From Lobosporangium transversale (lineage: Eukaryota; Mortierellomycota; Mortierellomycetes; Mortierellales; Mortierellaceae), in assembly GCF_002105155.1 (NCBI RefSeq), contig NW_019029042.1:168620-232619 (forward strand): 64,000 bases of DNA, in the 5' to 3' direction. Below, piece by piece: positions 13,516-25,619 of the stretch (its first letter is position 1; each line of letters begins with the position of its first letter). A program made the translations under genes and the position numbers. Below the pieces are notes generated by a model that saw nothing but the letters and a program-made list of their open reading frames with translations, had not been told where the DNA came from and did not search any database.

Positions 13516-16500
13516 ATTGGAGTTATGAATATGGACTATGGGAAATGGGTTACGAGTTGATGAAGTTGAGGTGTGAGAAAAAGTAGGAAATGGAGATATT
13601 TTTTGTAAAGAGTGGGAATATGGAAGAGAGGAAGCGCGATATTTATACGTGCATGGACCTATACAGGAGTCACGCTGATATTTCTATCAAAGGGTGCGTG
13701 CGTACCCGATCTTTGAGAAACAGAAGCAGAAGCGATATTTGAGCTTACCTTAATAGGATTTAGTGCAAATGGTATACAGGGATTTAATAATGGAGATTTC
13801 TTTACAGCTCCTTCCTCGGAATCTCTTATCTCGATACTTAAAAAGAGATTCCTCGCCAATGAATGCTCCAGAGATTGTTCGCAGTAACCATTGTACCGAG
13901 TTTTACACAAACAATCCTGACGCATCTCTCCGATGTCCTTCCCATGCCTTCTCTTCCAGGTGAGGATCAAACTGGTCATCTGCATTTTCCTGCTGTCCTG
14001 AGCCGCTAATTCTGTGCGGATTGAGGTGCAGAAGTTGTCAGAAAAATATCTTCTCTGAAAGTCGCATAGCGAAAACCCATGTTATTAGCAAACACTAACA
14101 TCTGGAAGCTTCTGTTGTACATGTTCTAGTCAACAATATGCTTGGTTTTTAGAGTTTAGCTCCACTAACAAAACCACTGACCAAATAAATCTGCTTACAT
14201 GAGCTGATAATTAAAGCATGAGCATAAAAGAAGCTTCCTTTTTACTGACAGAATGTTCTATTCCACTCTGGTATACAAACACCAAGAGCTATAATGTCAC
14301 GTTGCACAAAGTACCTGTTTTCATCCTTGATCTTTTCTTAATTGATCTTGCTCCTACAATCGCATAATCCTCAATTGTCCCTGTTCCCTCTGCTTGAGCT
14401 TGACAAACGTTCTTTAAAATTTTTTTTTGGGGAACAGGAGGTTCGCTTGTACCTCAATTAAAATAATAAAAACTTGACCAATCAACTTGCGTTCCTAGGC
14501 TACAAATCAATTGGTAACTAGAATTCGTTGGACCCAAGCCTCTTTGGCCATCTGGGCATGATTGGTATATACCATGGCTATATTGCCGACTCAATTTTGA
14601 TTTGATCCTTATGGATGTACTACTGGACATCCCTTCTATCTAGAATTCCAATCAGTGGCTGTATAAATGCTTCATACTCCAGTCAAACGTGCGTAGCCGG
14701 CCACGCTTATAAGTAGATTTTTTAAACAATACAACAATTGAAACGTATTTCCTGATCTCAGCTTGAAACTCGACAGAGATGGAGCTTGTTTGCCAAAGAA
14801 GCAATTGCTTTTGAATATTAAATAGGTTGAAGTATGAATCAATGGAGTCCCATCCCTTGCAGATCTTAAATAGATATCAGTCCAGTAGGACACCAAGACG
14901 GTACGTCGTTTCCTGCCACAAATGAAAGCCTCAATGTCCCTAACGGTGCTGTTCTACTAAGTGACACTGGAAGATAGGGCAGGAGCAATGGAACAGTGCA
15001 GTTATGGGCTATGGAAGAGGCCAAAGAGTGCACTGCTCCAACGCTATTAAGTCTATTTGGTCCCCTGGCTAGAAATAGCTTGATCATACTATGCGGTGAC
15101 GCCTATTGTTTCGGTGCTTATTCCCTTTCGGCAATCGGCGAGTGGAAAATTTGACCCTCCTTTTTTTTCTTCATTTTTCGTCTTTCATTTTTGTAATGTA
15201 TTCCTTTAAAAAATCTTCACAAAAAGATCCCATTAACCTTGCAGTTGGCACCCTTACTGTTAATGCATACCGTTATCAGTTAAGGACACGAAAGACAAAT
15301 AAAGGATCGCCTCTATTCGCTTTTGGGAGTCTCTTCGATTCTTATTGTGGAACTAAGAATCGAGGTAGACTACTTCCAATCCTACATCTAAAGATCTATT
15401 TCCTCGAAACTTGGTATTTTTTGCAAGTCATTATAATTCAGACCTTCTCACCCGCCTGGCTTTAGCAGACCTTCATCAAAATATGAATGATAACGGGCTT
15501 TTCTTGCTTTTCTTCCAGCATATCTCTCATCTTGACACAAAAACGCTAGTTATATATATGAAAGTTGCTGCGGCTATTCAAGTTAGACGTGAATCACACT
15601 TTTTTTAAGAACATCTAACAAGCATGGGAAAGGATTGATCTTATTACTAAGAAAACAACTCTTACGTTGATTTGCATTAACTCGCCCATCCCTTTTGCCT
15701 CTTCTTTTGCTCTCCTCTTCCACATTCTCCCTTTTCATTCCTATGATCTATATTCTAAATTGAGTAGCGCCATTATTCTTACCTTTGTCATATTTACTGA
15801 TTAGCAAGCTTGACCATGGGTGACCACGAAAAGGCCATACGAAAGAGCCTGCCTTCTTACAATTAGAGCTATGTGCTGTGTTACCATTCAACAATGCGGC
15901 AAGGACGAAATGATAGTAACAAATGAGTGTTATTTATTCATAATGCCATAATCAGTCGATCATGCGGCGAGTTGGGTCTCTGCGAAAAATTGAATAAAAC
16001 ATTCATGAGGCTATGAAAAAGCTACAAAGGTCAACAATTATAGGTACAATGTGCGAGCGTCGTCCAGCCACTAACATTGCGAAGTATGAAATATGCAAAA
16101 GTTTGATCAGTGGCCTGGTCTAATTACAGACATTTTTTCGCCGTTAGCGAGCCAATGACTTGCTGTCCTTTACTTTAACTGGTGGCATTTCTACATCTAT
16201 GTGGAACATTTGCTAAATATGTTTCTAACTTTGGAAAGGGAACCCTTAGGACAAAAGAAATAAAATAACCATACCAGGAATTCGACTCAAGTGAATTTTC
16301 TTGCGGTAACTTGGCTTCTCTGTACCTAATGGCGCTTGATGATTGTACGCACTGTATAGCTGCCTTTCATCCAAGAATGCCAATTTATATCAGGTTGATT
16401 CTCCAGCTTGGACAGCTTTTCGAAGGGCTCTTCTCACCATCTTTGCTACGACAACTACAGGCAGCGAGAGTTGAAGAGAAAGAAAGAAAAAAAATAGAGC

Positions 16501-16859
16501 GAGTGGAAGCAATTGTTAAAATTGTCGACAGAATAATACCGAAGTGATAGGCGCGTGGGAGAGATTGAGCCTCTTTCCGATTGATAATATGCGGCTTCTA
16601 CTTAAGGAAAGGTATTGCAGCAGATTTACAGAATATGGTCCGCAAACATAACTCAGTCCTGTCATTAATCAGTTAACAACGGAAGAGCGTGGTTGTCTCA
16701 ATTGTGCAAGTAAAAAAAATTTTGTGACGAACTAATGTAATGTTCATTAGGCGTTGATTTCGAAAGATATTATTACTCAAATTCAAATTCAACAAATTTA
16801 AAAGCAAGCTTCACTTCTTTTTATTAAATCTGCAGATTGTTTAAACTATCAAACATGCC
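13516..16859. other. Gene-poor 3.3-kb stretch
   Basis: Open frames are short (up to about 119 codons at 15106-15465, and 78 codons at 16311-16547 ending in a Lys/Glu-rich helix-like tail). They have no recognisable domains, no chain of matching splice sites and no terminal repeats. The 13.5-13.7 kb end is probably the promoter of the C2 gene. Old, unrecognisable transposon sequence is possible. I see no RNA gene here. Confidence 0.4.
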
Positions 16860-18313
<1,454 letters not shown>

Positions 18314-18688
18314 TGCGAAGAGTAGATGACGGTAATGATGATATGAATGAAAAGGAGTGTTCGATGTATTGCTGAAGAAAGGTGGAGAAAAGTGAAGAAA
18401 AGAAAAGAAAAAAAAGAGTCGGGCGCTTGTGAACAAAAGGAAATACCGCAACACCCTCACTCCCATCTTTTGCCTCTGTTCTACCACCATCGTCTCAGCG
18501 CAGCCACAATTCGTCATTGACTCACGTGAGAAGCTTTGCTGTGGGAGGCTTAGATGATCGACGTGGCATGTAACCGAATAGATAGATAAAAAGACCGGCA
18601 TTGGTATGAGGAAAGTAGAAGATCCATCATGATGAACTTGGATTTTTACACTGATATCTTCCAATTTTAAAAAGAAAAAGAAAACTAA

Positions 18689-18713
18689 TGCGACTTGTGT
18701 GGATTGAACACAC

Positions 18714-18754
<41 letters not shown>

Positions 18755-18761
18755 AAGTCGC
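18689..18761 (-). tRNA. tRNA-Phe (anticodon GAA)
   Basis: Read on the minus strand the 73-nt sequence folds as a cloverleaf. The acceptor stem GCGACTT pairs with AAGTCGC, followed by discriminator A. The D-arm A box is TAGCTCAGTTGG. The anticodon loop CTGAAGA sits between CAGA and TCTG, and the T-arm B box is GGTCGTGTGTTCAATCC-like. There is no intron. A T-run (TTTTC) just downstream can end Pol III transcription. The 5' end (18761) lies 14 bp from the LTR of a Ty3/gypsy element transcribed the other way. Confidence 0.95.
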
Positions 18762-18775
18762 ACATTATATGAAAG

Positions 18776-19160
18776 TGTCGTAAATGATGCCTATTCATTT
18801 ACCTAAATATGTATTTCCTTTCAATTTATTTATTTCCTATCATCCTATTTTCTACCATTTTTAAATAGTATTTAAGTAGCTTTTTCCTTCACTGCAAAAA
18901 CGGCATCTCTCTTCTTATTATCGATGCCCTTTTGCAGGTGAGTTTATCTTCATTATTCTCATTATGAATTCTCAGAAAATTAGCAGTTATTAAAGATCTC
19001 TCTTCTTATTATCGATGCCCTTTTGCAGCATCCTCAAAATCATTCAAAGCATTACTTAGGATCACTATCATATCCCAAAACCACGAGGCTCTTGCCCAAT
19101 TCTTCATTTTTCATCATTACCTACTAGTTTCCAGAGATCACTAGTAGATGCTCTACGACA
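18776..19160 (+). repeat. 5' LTR of the tRNA-associated Ty3/gypsy element
   Basis: 385 bp with TG...CA ends (6-bp inverted TGTCGT/ACGACA). Inside, a 33-bp segment (ATCTCTCTTC...TTTTGCAG) occurs twice, at 18905-18937 and 18996-19028. The first copy is followed directly by GTGAGT, so the LTR contains an intron-like GTGAGT...TTTTGCAG interval (18938-19028). Confidence 0.95.
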
Positions 19161-19162
19161 AA

Positions 19163-19176
19163 TGGTAGCAAAGGTT
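19163..19176 (+). other. Primer-binding site matching initiator tRNA-Met
   Basis: Two bases after the LTR, TGGTAGCAAAGGTT is complementary to a tRNA 3' end reading AACCTTTGCTACCA. An acceptor stem 5'-AGCAAAG with an A1-U72 pair is the signature of eukaryotic initiator tRNA-Met. That tRNA gene is not in the window, so the match is inferred. Confidence 0.75.
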
Positions 19177-19338
19177 CTTTTAACCTCTAACGCGACCTAG
19201 TTACTACTCCATTATTATTCTTCTTGACACTTTTTGATTGTACATATTCATCCTTTTGTTGTGATCATATTACAAACTTTTTGCTTTTCCTCAACCAAAT
19301 TCTTTACCTTCACCACACACTTTTATTTTTCGCGCATA

Positions 19339-19370
<32 letters not shown>

Positions 19371-19499
19371 TAGCTTTCTTTTTCCGTTTCATTTATCTCT
19401 TTCCTTATTTGTTACCTTTTTACTTGTTTACACACATTTTTATTTATTCATCCCCTTATTTGCCCTTTTTTTCAAACAAAGACCTTTTATTTATCAACA
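19177..19499 (+). other. Untranslated leader of the tRNA-associated element
   Basis: 323 bp between the primer-binding site and the Gag-Pol start, pyrimidine-rich, with an A-run of about 25 at 19345-19369. No gene seen. It probably contains the packaging leader. Confidence 0.5.
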
Positions 19500-22400
19500 A
19501 TGAAACCCCCATCCAATATCAACGTTCAAAGCACCGCAAGCTCCTCTACCACGACCACATCCTCCAATTCCTTTCTTGACACCGATGGTGATGTAAATAT
19601 GGAAACTACAACCAATCAGCATTTTAATCTTGCAGGAATTGAACGATTCGATAGCAAGACGGATGTTTCATCCTGGTTACGCGCTATGGACGCTTTGTAC
19701 AAAATTTCCAACGTCAATGATAACTTCTTTACAGTTCGTGTTGCTCTACATATGGAAAAGATCGCACGTGATTGGAGTCTTAGACACATTGACGATCTTG
19801 AGACTAAGAATATCCTCACTTGGAAAAAATTCGCTCATGATTTTAAGGAACAATTTGCCAAGGCGGATGATGAGTTCGAGCTACGTTACAAGTACGACAA
19901 TTTATCCATGAAACCGAACTCAGATGTTATGGAATTCGTCCGTGAGTTCGAGGCAGCATACTATCCACTTCGTGATAAAATTCCCGAAGGAGAAAAAGTA
20001 TGGAACTTCCGTCGAGTCGCAGATTTATGGCTCCAGCGCAAGCTTCAGAAAGAGAACGCCACGACCTGGAATGAAGTCCTAGATGTTTGTCGCACAGAAT
20101 CTCATAACTGGCACGCAAAGAGACTCTTAGACAAGGCATCAAGATCCAATGACAAACCTCATACTCCTCCTCCACATCAAGCATCTTACAAAAATAATGA
20201 CTTTGTCAGACATTCAACCTCACATACCACTTATCATCGAAATAACTCTCATCAAAACAATTCTCATCAAAATAATTCACAACAACACCAAGACCGTCAT
20301 CAAGACCGTCATCAAGACCATGACCATGTTGCGGAATCTACTATGGACATAGATTCCCTCAGAACAAGACGTCCACCTTGTCCTACTTGTGGCAGGCACG
20401 GCCATTCTGAGGTACAATGCTACAAAAACGGTGGCAATGGTCCCCGGTCATGCTATATCTGTGGCAAGACAGATCACAAAGGGTACGCTTGCCCTACAAA
20501 GCCTGATAATAAGCCTGACAAATCTGCCCATGTTAATCAATTACAAGCTCATACCGTTGAGCCTATTACAATGACAGATAAATCAGCACCACTAGAAGAT
20601 CACATCAAAATGTTGCCTGAACAGATCTTCATCAAAACGAACGTCGGCTCAACTGAGCTGATTGCCCTTATCGACGGCGGATGCAATTGCAACGCGATCT
20701 CTACAACAGCGCTTAACAGGATCCGCGCATATGATCCTTCGCTCATAAAAAAAGAAACAAAACTCAATCGGCCAACAATCGCCACTACAGCCAATCTTAG
20801 TAACGTAAAGTTGACAAGCTTAGTCACTCTCGTATTTACTATCGGCAACTTTACTCATGACGAGGAATTTTGCGTGGCTGATATCCTAAGTCAAGACATT
20901 TACCTTGGCCTGGTTTGGTTAAAGAAGTATAATCCAAATACTGATTATGTTCAAGGAACTTTGACTTGGACTGTGAATGGAGCATCATACAAGGCTTCTT
21001 CCAAAGACTCATCCCTAAAGGTTCTTTCTTCGGAACCTCAAATGGATTCGCTGTGTACTCATCGAGCCATCCAGCGTGCTGTGTCAAATCAACAAGACCT
21101 GGGTTTGGTTTTTCTTCAAGATGAACAATCGACTCCGAAAATTTCTGCTCTTTCGTTAGCGGAAGTTATTAAAGACAACAATATTGATCCTACACTACAG
21201 AAGCTTTTATACGAATATGAAAATTCTGTCTTCACTCCATTGTCGACTCTACCACCACAGAGACCTCAAGATCATCACATTGATACAGTAGACGCACGCC
21301 CGATCTATAAGCGAGCCTACAAGATGTCCCCAAAAGAGTTGTTAGTTTTAAAGCAACAACTTGATGATTTACTTAAGAAAGGCTTTATCAGACCTTCCAT
21401 TTCCCCGTGGGCATCCCCTGTTCTATTCGTGACCAAGAGCGATGGTTCCCTCCGGCTGTGTATTGATTATAGAGCTTTGAACTCAATCACAATCAAGAAT
21501 AGGTACCCACTTCCCTTGATCGAAGAATTTTTCGATCGATTTACTGGTGCTACTGTTTTCTCCAAGCTAGACTTAGAAAGTGCTTTTAATCAAGTGCGTA
21601 TTCACCCTGCAGACATTCCAAAAACTGCTTTCAATACAAGATTTGGCCATTTCGAATACGTAGTCATGCCTTTTGGTCTCACAGGAGGACCTGCTACATG
21701 CCAGACTTTAACCAATGATGTCTTAAAGGAATTCTTGGACAAGTTCGTTGTTGTCTTTTTAGACGACATCCTTATTTTCTCTTCTTCTATGAAAGAGCAT
21801 GTTCAACATCTCAAGCTGGTTCTAGAAGCTTTGAAATCGGCTTCCCTTCACGCAAAGCCCAGCAAGTGTACCTTTGGTGTATCTGAAGTCAAATTCTTGG
21901 GTCATGTCATATCCTCTCGAGGTATTGAAGTCGATCCAGACAAGGTTGCAGTCCTTAAAGATTGGCCCACTCCATCCAATGTTCAAGAATTACGCTCATT
22001 CTTAGGCTTCACAAATTACTACAGGCGATTTATACGCAACTTCGCCAAGATTGCAAGCCCCTTGACTGATTTATTAAAGCAAGAAGGACAAAACAATGCC
22101 AAAAAGAGACCTTTACCACAATGGACTCCTAGCCATCAAGCAGCCATGGACAAGTTGATTCAATTGCTTACCTCAACACCAGTTCTTTACCCCGGAGACT
22201 TTTCTAAGCCATTTTTTGTGGAAACTGATGCCTCTGACATTGCTACAGGAGCAGTTCTTTCACAAATGATCGATAACCGTCTTCACCCGGTTGCTTTTGT
22301 GTCACACAAGCTCTCTAATTCTGAGAAAAATTTTCCAGTCCATGAAAAGGAACTATTGGCCATAGTCCGAGCATGTGGAGCATGGCGCTCTTACCTCTTA

Positions 22401-24140
22401 GGATCAGTAGTAACCGTCTTCACTGATCACGCTAGCCTACGCTTTTTATTTAATCAACCTCATCTGAGCGGTCGTATGGCCAGATGGATTGAATTTTTGG
22501 CGCCCTACAATCTTGATATTCAATATCGTCGAGGTGTCGATAACTCAGCCGCAGATGCTTTGTCTCGTTTATCTACACCAACAGTTGCCTCTCTTGCAAC
22601 TACTTCATCTATAAAAGACTTTGCCGCTGATAATGTTGACTGGCCTTTATACATCTATGCCTATTTCAAGGATGGATCCTTACCTGAAGATGATGAATCT
22701 GCTAAACTAGTAAGAGATGAAGCAATTCATTTCCAAGTCGATCACGATACTTTGTGTCGTATAACAGAACACGGCCCAGTCCCATTTGTTCCTTTCGTCA
22801 ATCGAGCTGATACTCTATATATGTATCATGCTGGCTTTGGTCATCTTGGCCGAAACGGCTTATTCGATCTGGTTTCAACTCGTGTATGGTGGCCAACCCT
22901 TCGTGCTGATATTATAACAATGGTCTCAGCTTGTCCTGAATGTCAGCTGTTAGCCCGTCAAGATGCCACTGTTGCACCTCTACATCCTCTAGAGCCTACC
23001 TTGCCCTTTCAGCGCTGGGGAATGGACTTCATAGGAGCCCTACCGAAAACCAAGAATGGCAATCGTTGGATTATCACCGCAATTGATTATGCTACCAACT
23101 GGCCCTTAGCCCGTGCTGTGCATGAAGCGACTGCATCGGCAGTTGCTGACTTTATTTATGAGGAAATTTTTATGCAGTTTGGATGTCCATCTGAAATTGT
23201 CACAGACCGTGGATCAAATTTCACGGCAGCGACCTTACAGCGATATATGAATCGGATGGGTACGAACCATCAACTAACATCTGCATACCATCCCCGAGCC
23301 AACGGAAAGTGCGAACGATTTAACGGCTTATTAGGCACAATGATTAACAAGTTTGTCGGAAATCATCGTACAGCTTGGGACAGATACATTTTACAAGCCT
23401 TATTCGCATGTCGAGTTCGTATACACTCTATCACTAAAGTGTCACCTTTTAAACTGGTTTATGGTCTAGATCCAGTTATCCCTGGAGATACTTCTCACCC
23501 TCATTTATTCGACTTCATAACGGAAGATGATTACTCAGCTTACAGACAACAACAGTTTGATCAGATTGATGAAATACGTCGCAAGGCACATGGTCTACAA
23601 CAGAAAGCAGCAGATCTTATGGCCTCTACCTATGACAAGCAGAATGAAATCGACGAAAATAAATTTCTTTCAGGTGATGCTGTCCTTGTGAAGCACTTCG
23701 CTAAGAAGAAATTTGATCAAAGTTTTTATGGTCCCTTACGTATTGTTCGAGCAACGCCTCTACATACCTTTCAGCTTGCATGGCCTGACGGTACGATAAA
23801 AGCTGACTTAGTCCATCAAGATAGATTGAAGAAGGCTGTTCTAGTCGATAACGAGATGCCTAAGACGCCTTGGTATAAACCAAAAAGCGCTTCTGATGAA
23901 TTTTCTATGGATAATTCCATGGACGGATCACCCATTGAACTTGATCCAGTAACGGCACAAATTCAAGATGCTGCACGACAACGTGTAGCTCAAGAGCAGT
24001 TCATCGCTGATCGTGATGCTGTAGCTCCTCCTTCTCCTATCATTCCTCCAGCAAATGCTGCTGAGATTTATCAGAGAGAGCTACGGCGTTTATCCAGGCA
24101 CTCCAGGAGTAGTGCCAATCCGAATGGAGGGGTGTCGTAA
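19500..24140 (+). CDS. Gag-Pol polyprotein, Ty3/gypsy type
   Basis: One 1546-codon frame. The Gag part (about 1-350) contains a capsid-like helical region. A His/Gln/Asn tract has tandem repeats (NNSHQ x3, HQDR repeats, 20245-20325). It is followed by two C-x2-C-x4-H-x4-C knuckles (CPTCGRHGHSEVQC and CYICGKTDHKGYAC). The protease motif reads ALIDGGCNC, Asp-Gly-Gly rather than Asp-Ser/Thr-Gly. The reverse transcriptase has FVTKSDGSLRLCIDYR and FLDDILIF, and RNase H has ETDASDIATGAVL. Integrase has an H2C2 finger (HAGFGHLGRN...CPECQ), the DDE residues in GMDFIGALP, IVTDRGSNF and GKCERFNG, and a GPY/F-like FYGPLRIV. The last codons run 8 bases into the 3' LTR, which supplies the stop TAA. It appears intact. 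Confidence 0.95.
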   Translation: MKPPSNINVQSTASSSTTTTSSNSFLDTDGDVNMETTTNQHFNLAGIERFDSKTDVSSWLRAMDALYKISNVNDNFFTVRVALHMEKIARDWSLRHIDDLETKNILTWKKFAHDFKEQFAKADDEFELRYKYDNLSMKPNSDVMEFVREFEAAYYPLRDKIPEGEKVWNFRRVADLWLQRKLQKENATTWNEVLDVCRTESHNWHAKRLLDKASRSNDKPHTPPPHQASYKNNDFVRHSTSHTTYHRNNSHQNNSHQNNSQQHQDRHQDRHQDHDHVAESTMDIDSLRTRRPPCPTCGRHGHSEVQCYKNGGNGPRSCYICGKTDHKGYACPTKPDNKPDKSAHVNQLQAHTVEPITMTDKSAPLEDHIKMLPEQIFIKTNVGSTELIALIDGGCNCNAISTTALNRIRAYDPSLIKKETKLNRPTIATTANLSNVKLTSLVTLVFTIGNFTHDEEFCVADILSQDIYLGLVWLKKYNPNTDYVQGTLTWTVNGASYKASSKDSSLKVLSSEPQMDSLCTHRAIQRAVSNQQDLGLVFLQDEQSTPKISALSLAEVIKDNNIDPTLQKLLYEYENSVFTPLSTLPPQRPQDHHIDTVDARPIYKRAYKMSPKELLVLKQQLDDLLKKGFIRPSISPWASPVLFVTKSDGSLRLCIDYRALNSITIKNRYPLPLIEEFFDRFTGATVFSKLDLESAFNQVRIHPADIPKTAFNTRFGHFEYVVMPFGLTGGPATCQTLTNDVLKEFLDKFVVVFLDDILIFSSSMKEHVQHLKLVLEALKSASLHAKPSKCTFGVSEVKFLGHVISSRGIEVDPDKVAVLKDWPTPSNVQELRSFLGFTNYYRRFIRNFAKIASPLTDLLKQEGQNNAKKRPLPQWTPSHQAAMDKLIQLLTSTPVLYPGDFSKPFFVETDASDIATGAVLSQMIDNRLHPVAFVSHKLSNSEKNFPVHEKELLAIVRACGAWRSYLLGSVVTVFTDHASLRFLFNQPHLSGRMARWIEFLAPYNLDIQYRRGVDNSAADALSRLSTPTVASLATTSSIKDFAADNVDWPLYIYAYFKDGSLPEDDESAKLVRDEAIHFQVDHDTLCRITEHGPVPFVPFVNRADTLYMYHAGFGHLGRNGLFDLVSTRVWWPTLRADIITMVSACPECQLLARQDATVAPLHPLEPTLPFQRWGMDFIGALPKTKNGNRWIITAIDYATNWPLARAVHEATASAVADFIYEEIFMQFGCPSEIVTDRGSNFTAATLQRYMNRMGTNHQLTSAYHPRANGKCERFNGLLGTMINKFVGNHRTAWDRYILQALFACRVRIHSITKVSPFKLVYGLDPVIPGDTSHPHLFDFITEDDYSAYRQQQFDQIDEIRRKAHGLQQKAADLMASTYDKQNEIDENKFLSGDAVLVKHFAKKKFDQSFYGPLRIVRATPLHTFQLAWPDGTIKADLVHQDRLKKAVLVDNEMPKTPWYKPKSASDEFSMDNSMDGSPIELDPVTAQIQDAARQRVAQEQFIADRDAVAPPSPIIPPANAAEIYQRELRRLSRHSRSSANPNGGVS

Positions 24141-24517
24141 ATGACGCCTATTCATTTACCTAAATATGTATTTCCTTTCAATTTATTTATTTCCTATCAT
24201 CCTATTTTCTACCATTTTTAAATAGTATTTAAGTAGCTTTTTCCTTCACTGCAAAAACGGCATCTCTCTTCTTATTATCGATGCCCTTTTGCAGGTGAGT
24301 TTATCTTCATTATTCTCATTATGAATTCTCAGAAAATTAGCAGTTATTAAAGATCTCTCTTCTTATTATCGATGCCCTTTTGCAGCATCCTCAAAATCAT
24401 TCAAAGCATTACTTAGGATCACTATCGTATCCCAAAACCACGAGGCTCTTGCCCAATTCTTCATTTTTCATCATTACCTACTAGTTTCCAGAGATCACTA
24501 GTAGATGCTCTACGACA
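24133..24517 (+). repeat. 3' LTR of the tRNA-associated Ty3/gypsy element
   Basis: The 385-bp partner of the 5' LTR, differing at two positions. It overlaps the last 8 bases of the Gag-Pol frame and carries the same internal 33-bp duplication. Confidence 0.95.
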
Positions 24518-24521
24518 AAAG

Positions 24522-25116
24522 CGCTTTACCTAAATATTATTTAGGTATACTAGCAAACAAGCCACTGATACCGCAATAGTTAAGGGGTGTGTTCTCTGCT
24601 ATACTACTTACAGAGGGAACATGTCGTCAACAGGCCAAGTAGGGAGCAGGGCTCGTCAAGGTTCCGTAGGGATCAAGAGTTACCACTCATACTGGGTCCC
24701 TTGAAGAGGCAGGAAGAAGGGCGGCGCGGATGGCTTTCGGAGTGGTGGCTCAGATAGGCCCAGAAAGCTTCTCAAATGCAGTGCTCCTATTCTGTTTAAA
24801 ATTTTGTCAATTAATATTTATTTTTTTAATCTGAAACATCATAATTGACAAAATTTTAAACCGAATAGGAGCACTGCAGCGGATTGTCACAAGAGAGCGC
24901 ACAGAATACAGAAGGTCCATGGAGTGCTTCCTACACTCACTTACATGAGGTAGTGGCGACCGGACCTATATGAGACTGACATCTGCAGGATGTGTGAACA
25001 GGAACCGGAGGACATAGAACACCTCTGGCAATGTTCCATGACATGGACGAGCAATTGAAAGGGTGGAAGACATAGAACTCATCAAGAAGGATGGCAAAAG
25101 GGCCCTAGAGAAGGAG
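24522..25116 (+). mobile_element. Decayed LINE remnant, left piece
   Basis: At 24984-25034 one frame reads CRMCEQEPEDIEHLWQC, a C-x2-C-x8-H-x4-C knuckle typical of the C-terminus of non-LTR retrotransposon ORF2 proteins. It is preceded by DLYETDI and by an in-frame stop upstream, so the copy is decayed. The frame after the knuckle runs into the insertion site of the minus-strand Ty3 element and resumes at 31496. Bases 24628-24650 (CAACAGGCCAAGT...) resemble 32142-32164 in the right piece, suggesting a second LINE tail here. The 5' end was not located. Confidence 0.6.
24778..24877. repeat. Near-perfect 36-bp inverted repeat (hairpin or MITE-like)
   Basis: The arm 24778-24813 (starting GCAGTGCTCCTATTC) is the reverse complement of 24842-24877 except for one base. 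The spacer is 28 nt and A/T-rich. The CAGTGCTCC-type ends recall terminal repeats of Tc1/mariner-like miniature elements, but no TA duplication is visible. It lies inside LINE-derived sequence. Confidence 0.7.
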
Positions 25117-25329
25117 TGTAAATAGTAACAATCAAAGGTGATCTTAGGTGGAATCGAAGGTCAAAGGATACTTTATTTGGCTATAACGTAGTGGACTATT
25201 TATACTGATAATTAATAGGGTTGGGGCTTGGTGTCTTGGCACTTGGGCTTGGCGTCTTGGCGCCTGGGGTGCGCGTGATAGTTGAGCCCTCCTCAAAGGT
25301 TTGAGTCAGTATTGTATAACACGTTTGCA
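25117..25329 (-). repeat. 3' LTR (element orientation) of the chromovirus
   Basis: 213 bp, apparently identical to 31278-31490. Preceded on the minus strand by a purine tract (GACGGGAAGGA, about 25330-25340) that fits a plus-strand primer. Confidence 0.95.
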
Positions 25330-25619
25330 TCCTTCCCGTCAAAAATGAAGGAGATCATAAATCGAAGAAGAAAAGAGAAAAAAAAATTGATGGAAATAAA
25401 GAAAACGAAGAGAAGAGAGGAGAAATAAATAAAATAATAAATAAAATAAAAAAAAAATTGATGTGGTGATGTCTGATTGGTTAAAATTACTGGTCATGCG
25501 GTTCATGCAGATCATGTGGATGAGGATGGGTGAATGAGTGGCGATGGAGTTGGTGAGTTCGTGTTGCATTCTTTCCTCATTCCTCTTTGCTTATTTCAAA
25601 AAAAAGGAAAAAAGTCTCC

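Larger units (their letters stand above)
18776..24517 (+). mobile_element. Ty3/gypsy LTR retrotransposon inserted upstream of tRNA-Phe
   Basis: A complete 5742-bp element. It is bounded by 385-bp LTRs (18776-19160 and 24133-24517) that begin TGTCGT and end ACGACA, and flanked by a 4-bp duplication AAAG (18772-18775 and 24518-24521). By eye the LTRs differ at two sites (T/C at 18788 versus 24145, A/G at 19070 versus 24427), so insertion was recent. A primer-binding site follows the 5' LTR, and a purine tract GGAGGGG (24126-24132) precedes the 3' LTR. One uninterrupted Gag-Pol frame is present with the order protease, RT, RNase H, integrase, which places it in Metaviridae. No chromodomain was seen. 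Confidence 0.95.

Noticed and set aside
14866-15465. Frames of 73 and 119 codons in the gene-poor stretch
   Set aside because: No family resemblance, no splice chain, and Phe/Ser-rich composition from A/T-rich DNA.
20245-20325. Regularly spaced short repeats considered as a CRISPR-like array
   Set aside because: They are in-frame tandem codon repeats within Gag, and the DNA is eukaryotic.
24522-24546. 13-nt match TTTACCTAAATAT between the flank and the LTR start, within a 19-nt palindrome at 24528-24546; possible old solo-LTR fragment near the tRNA gene
   Set aside because: The match is too short and A/T-rich to exclude chance.
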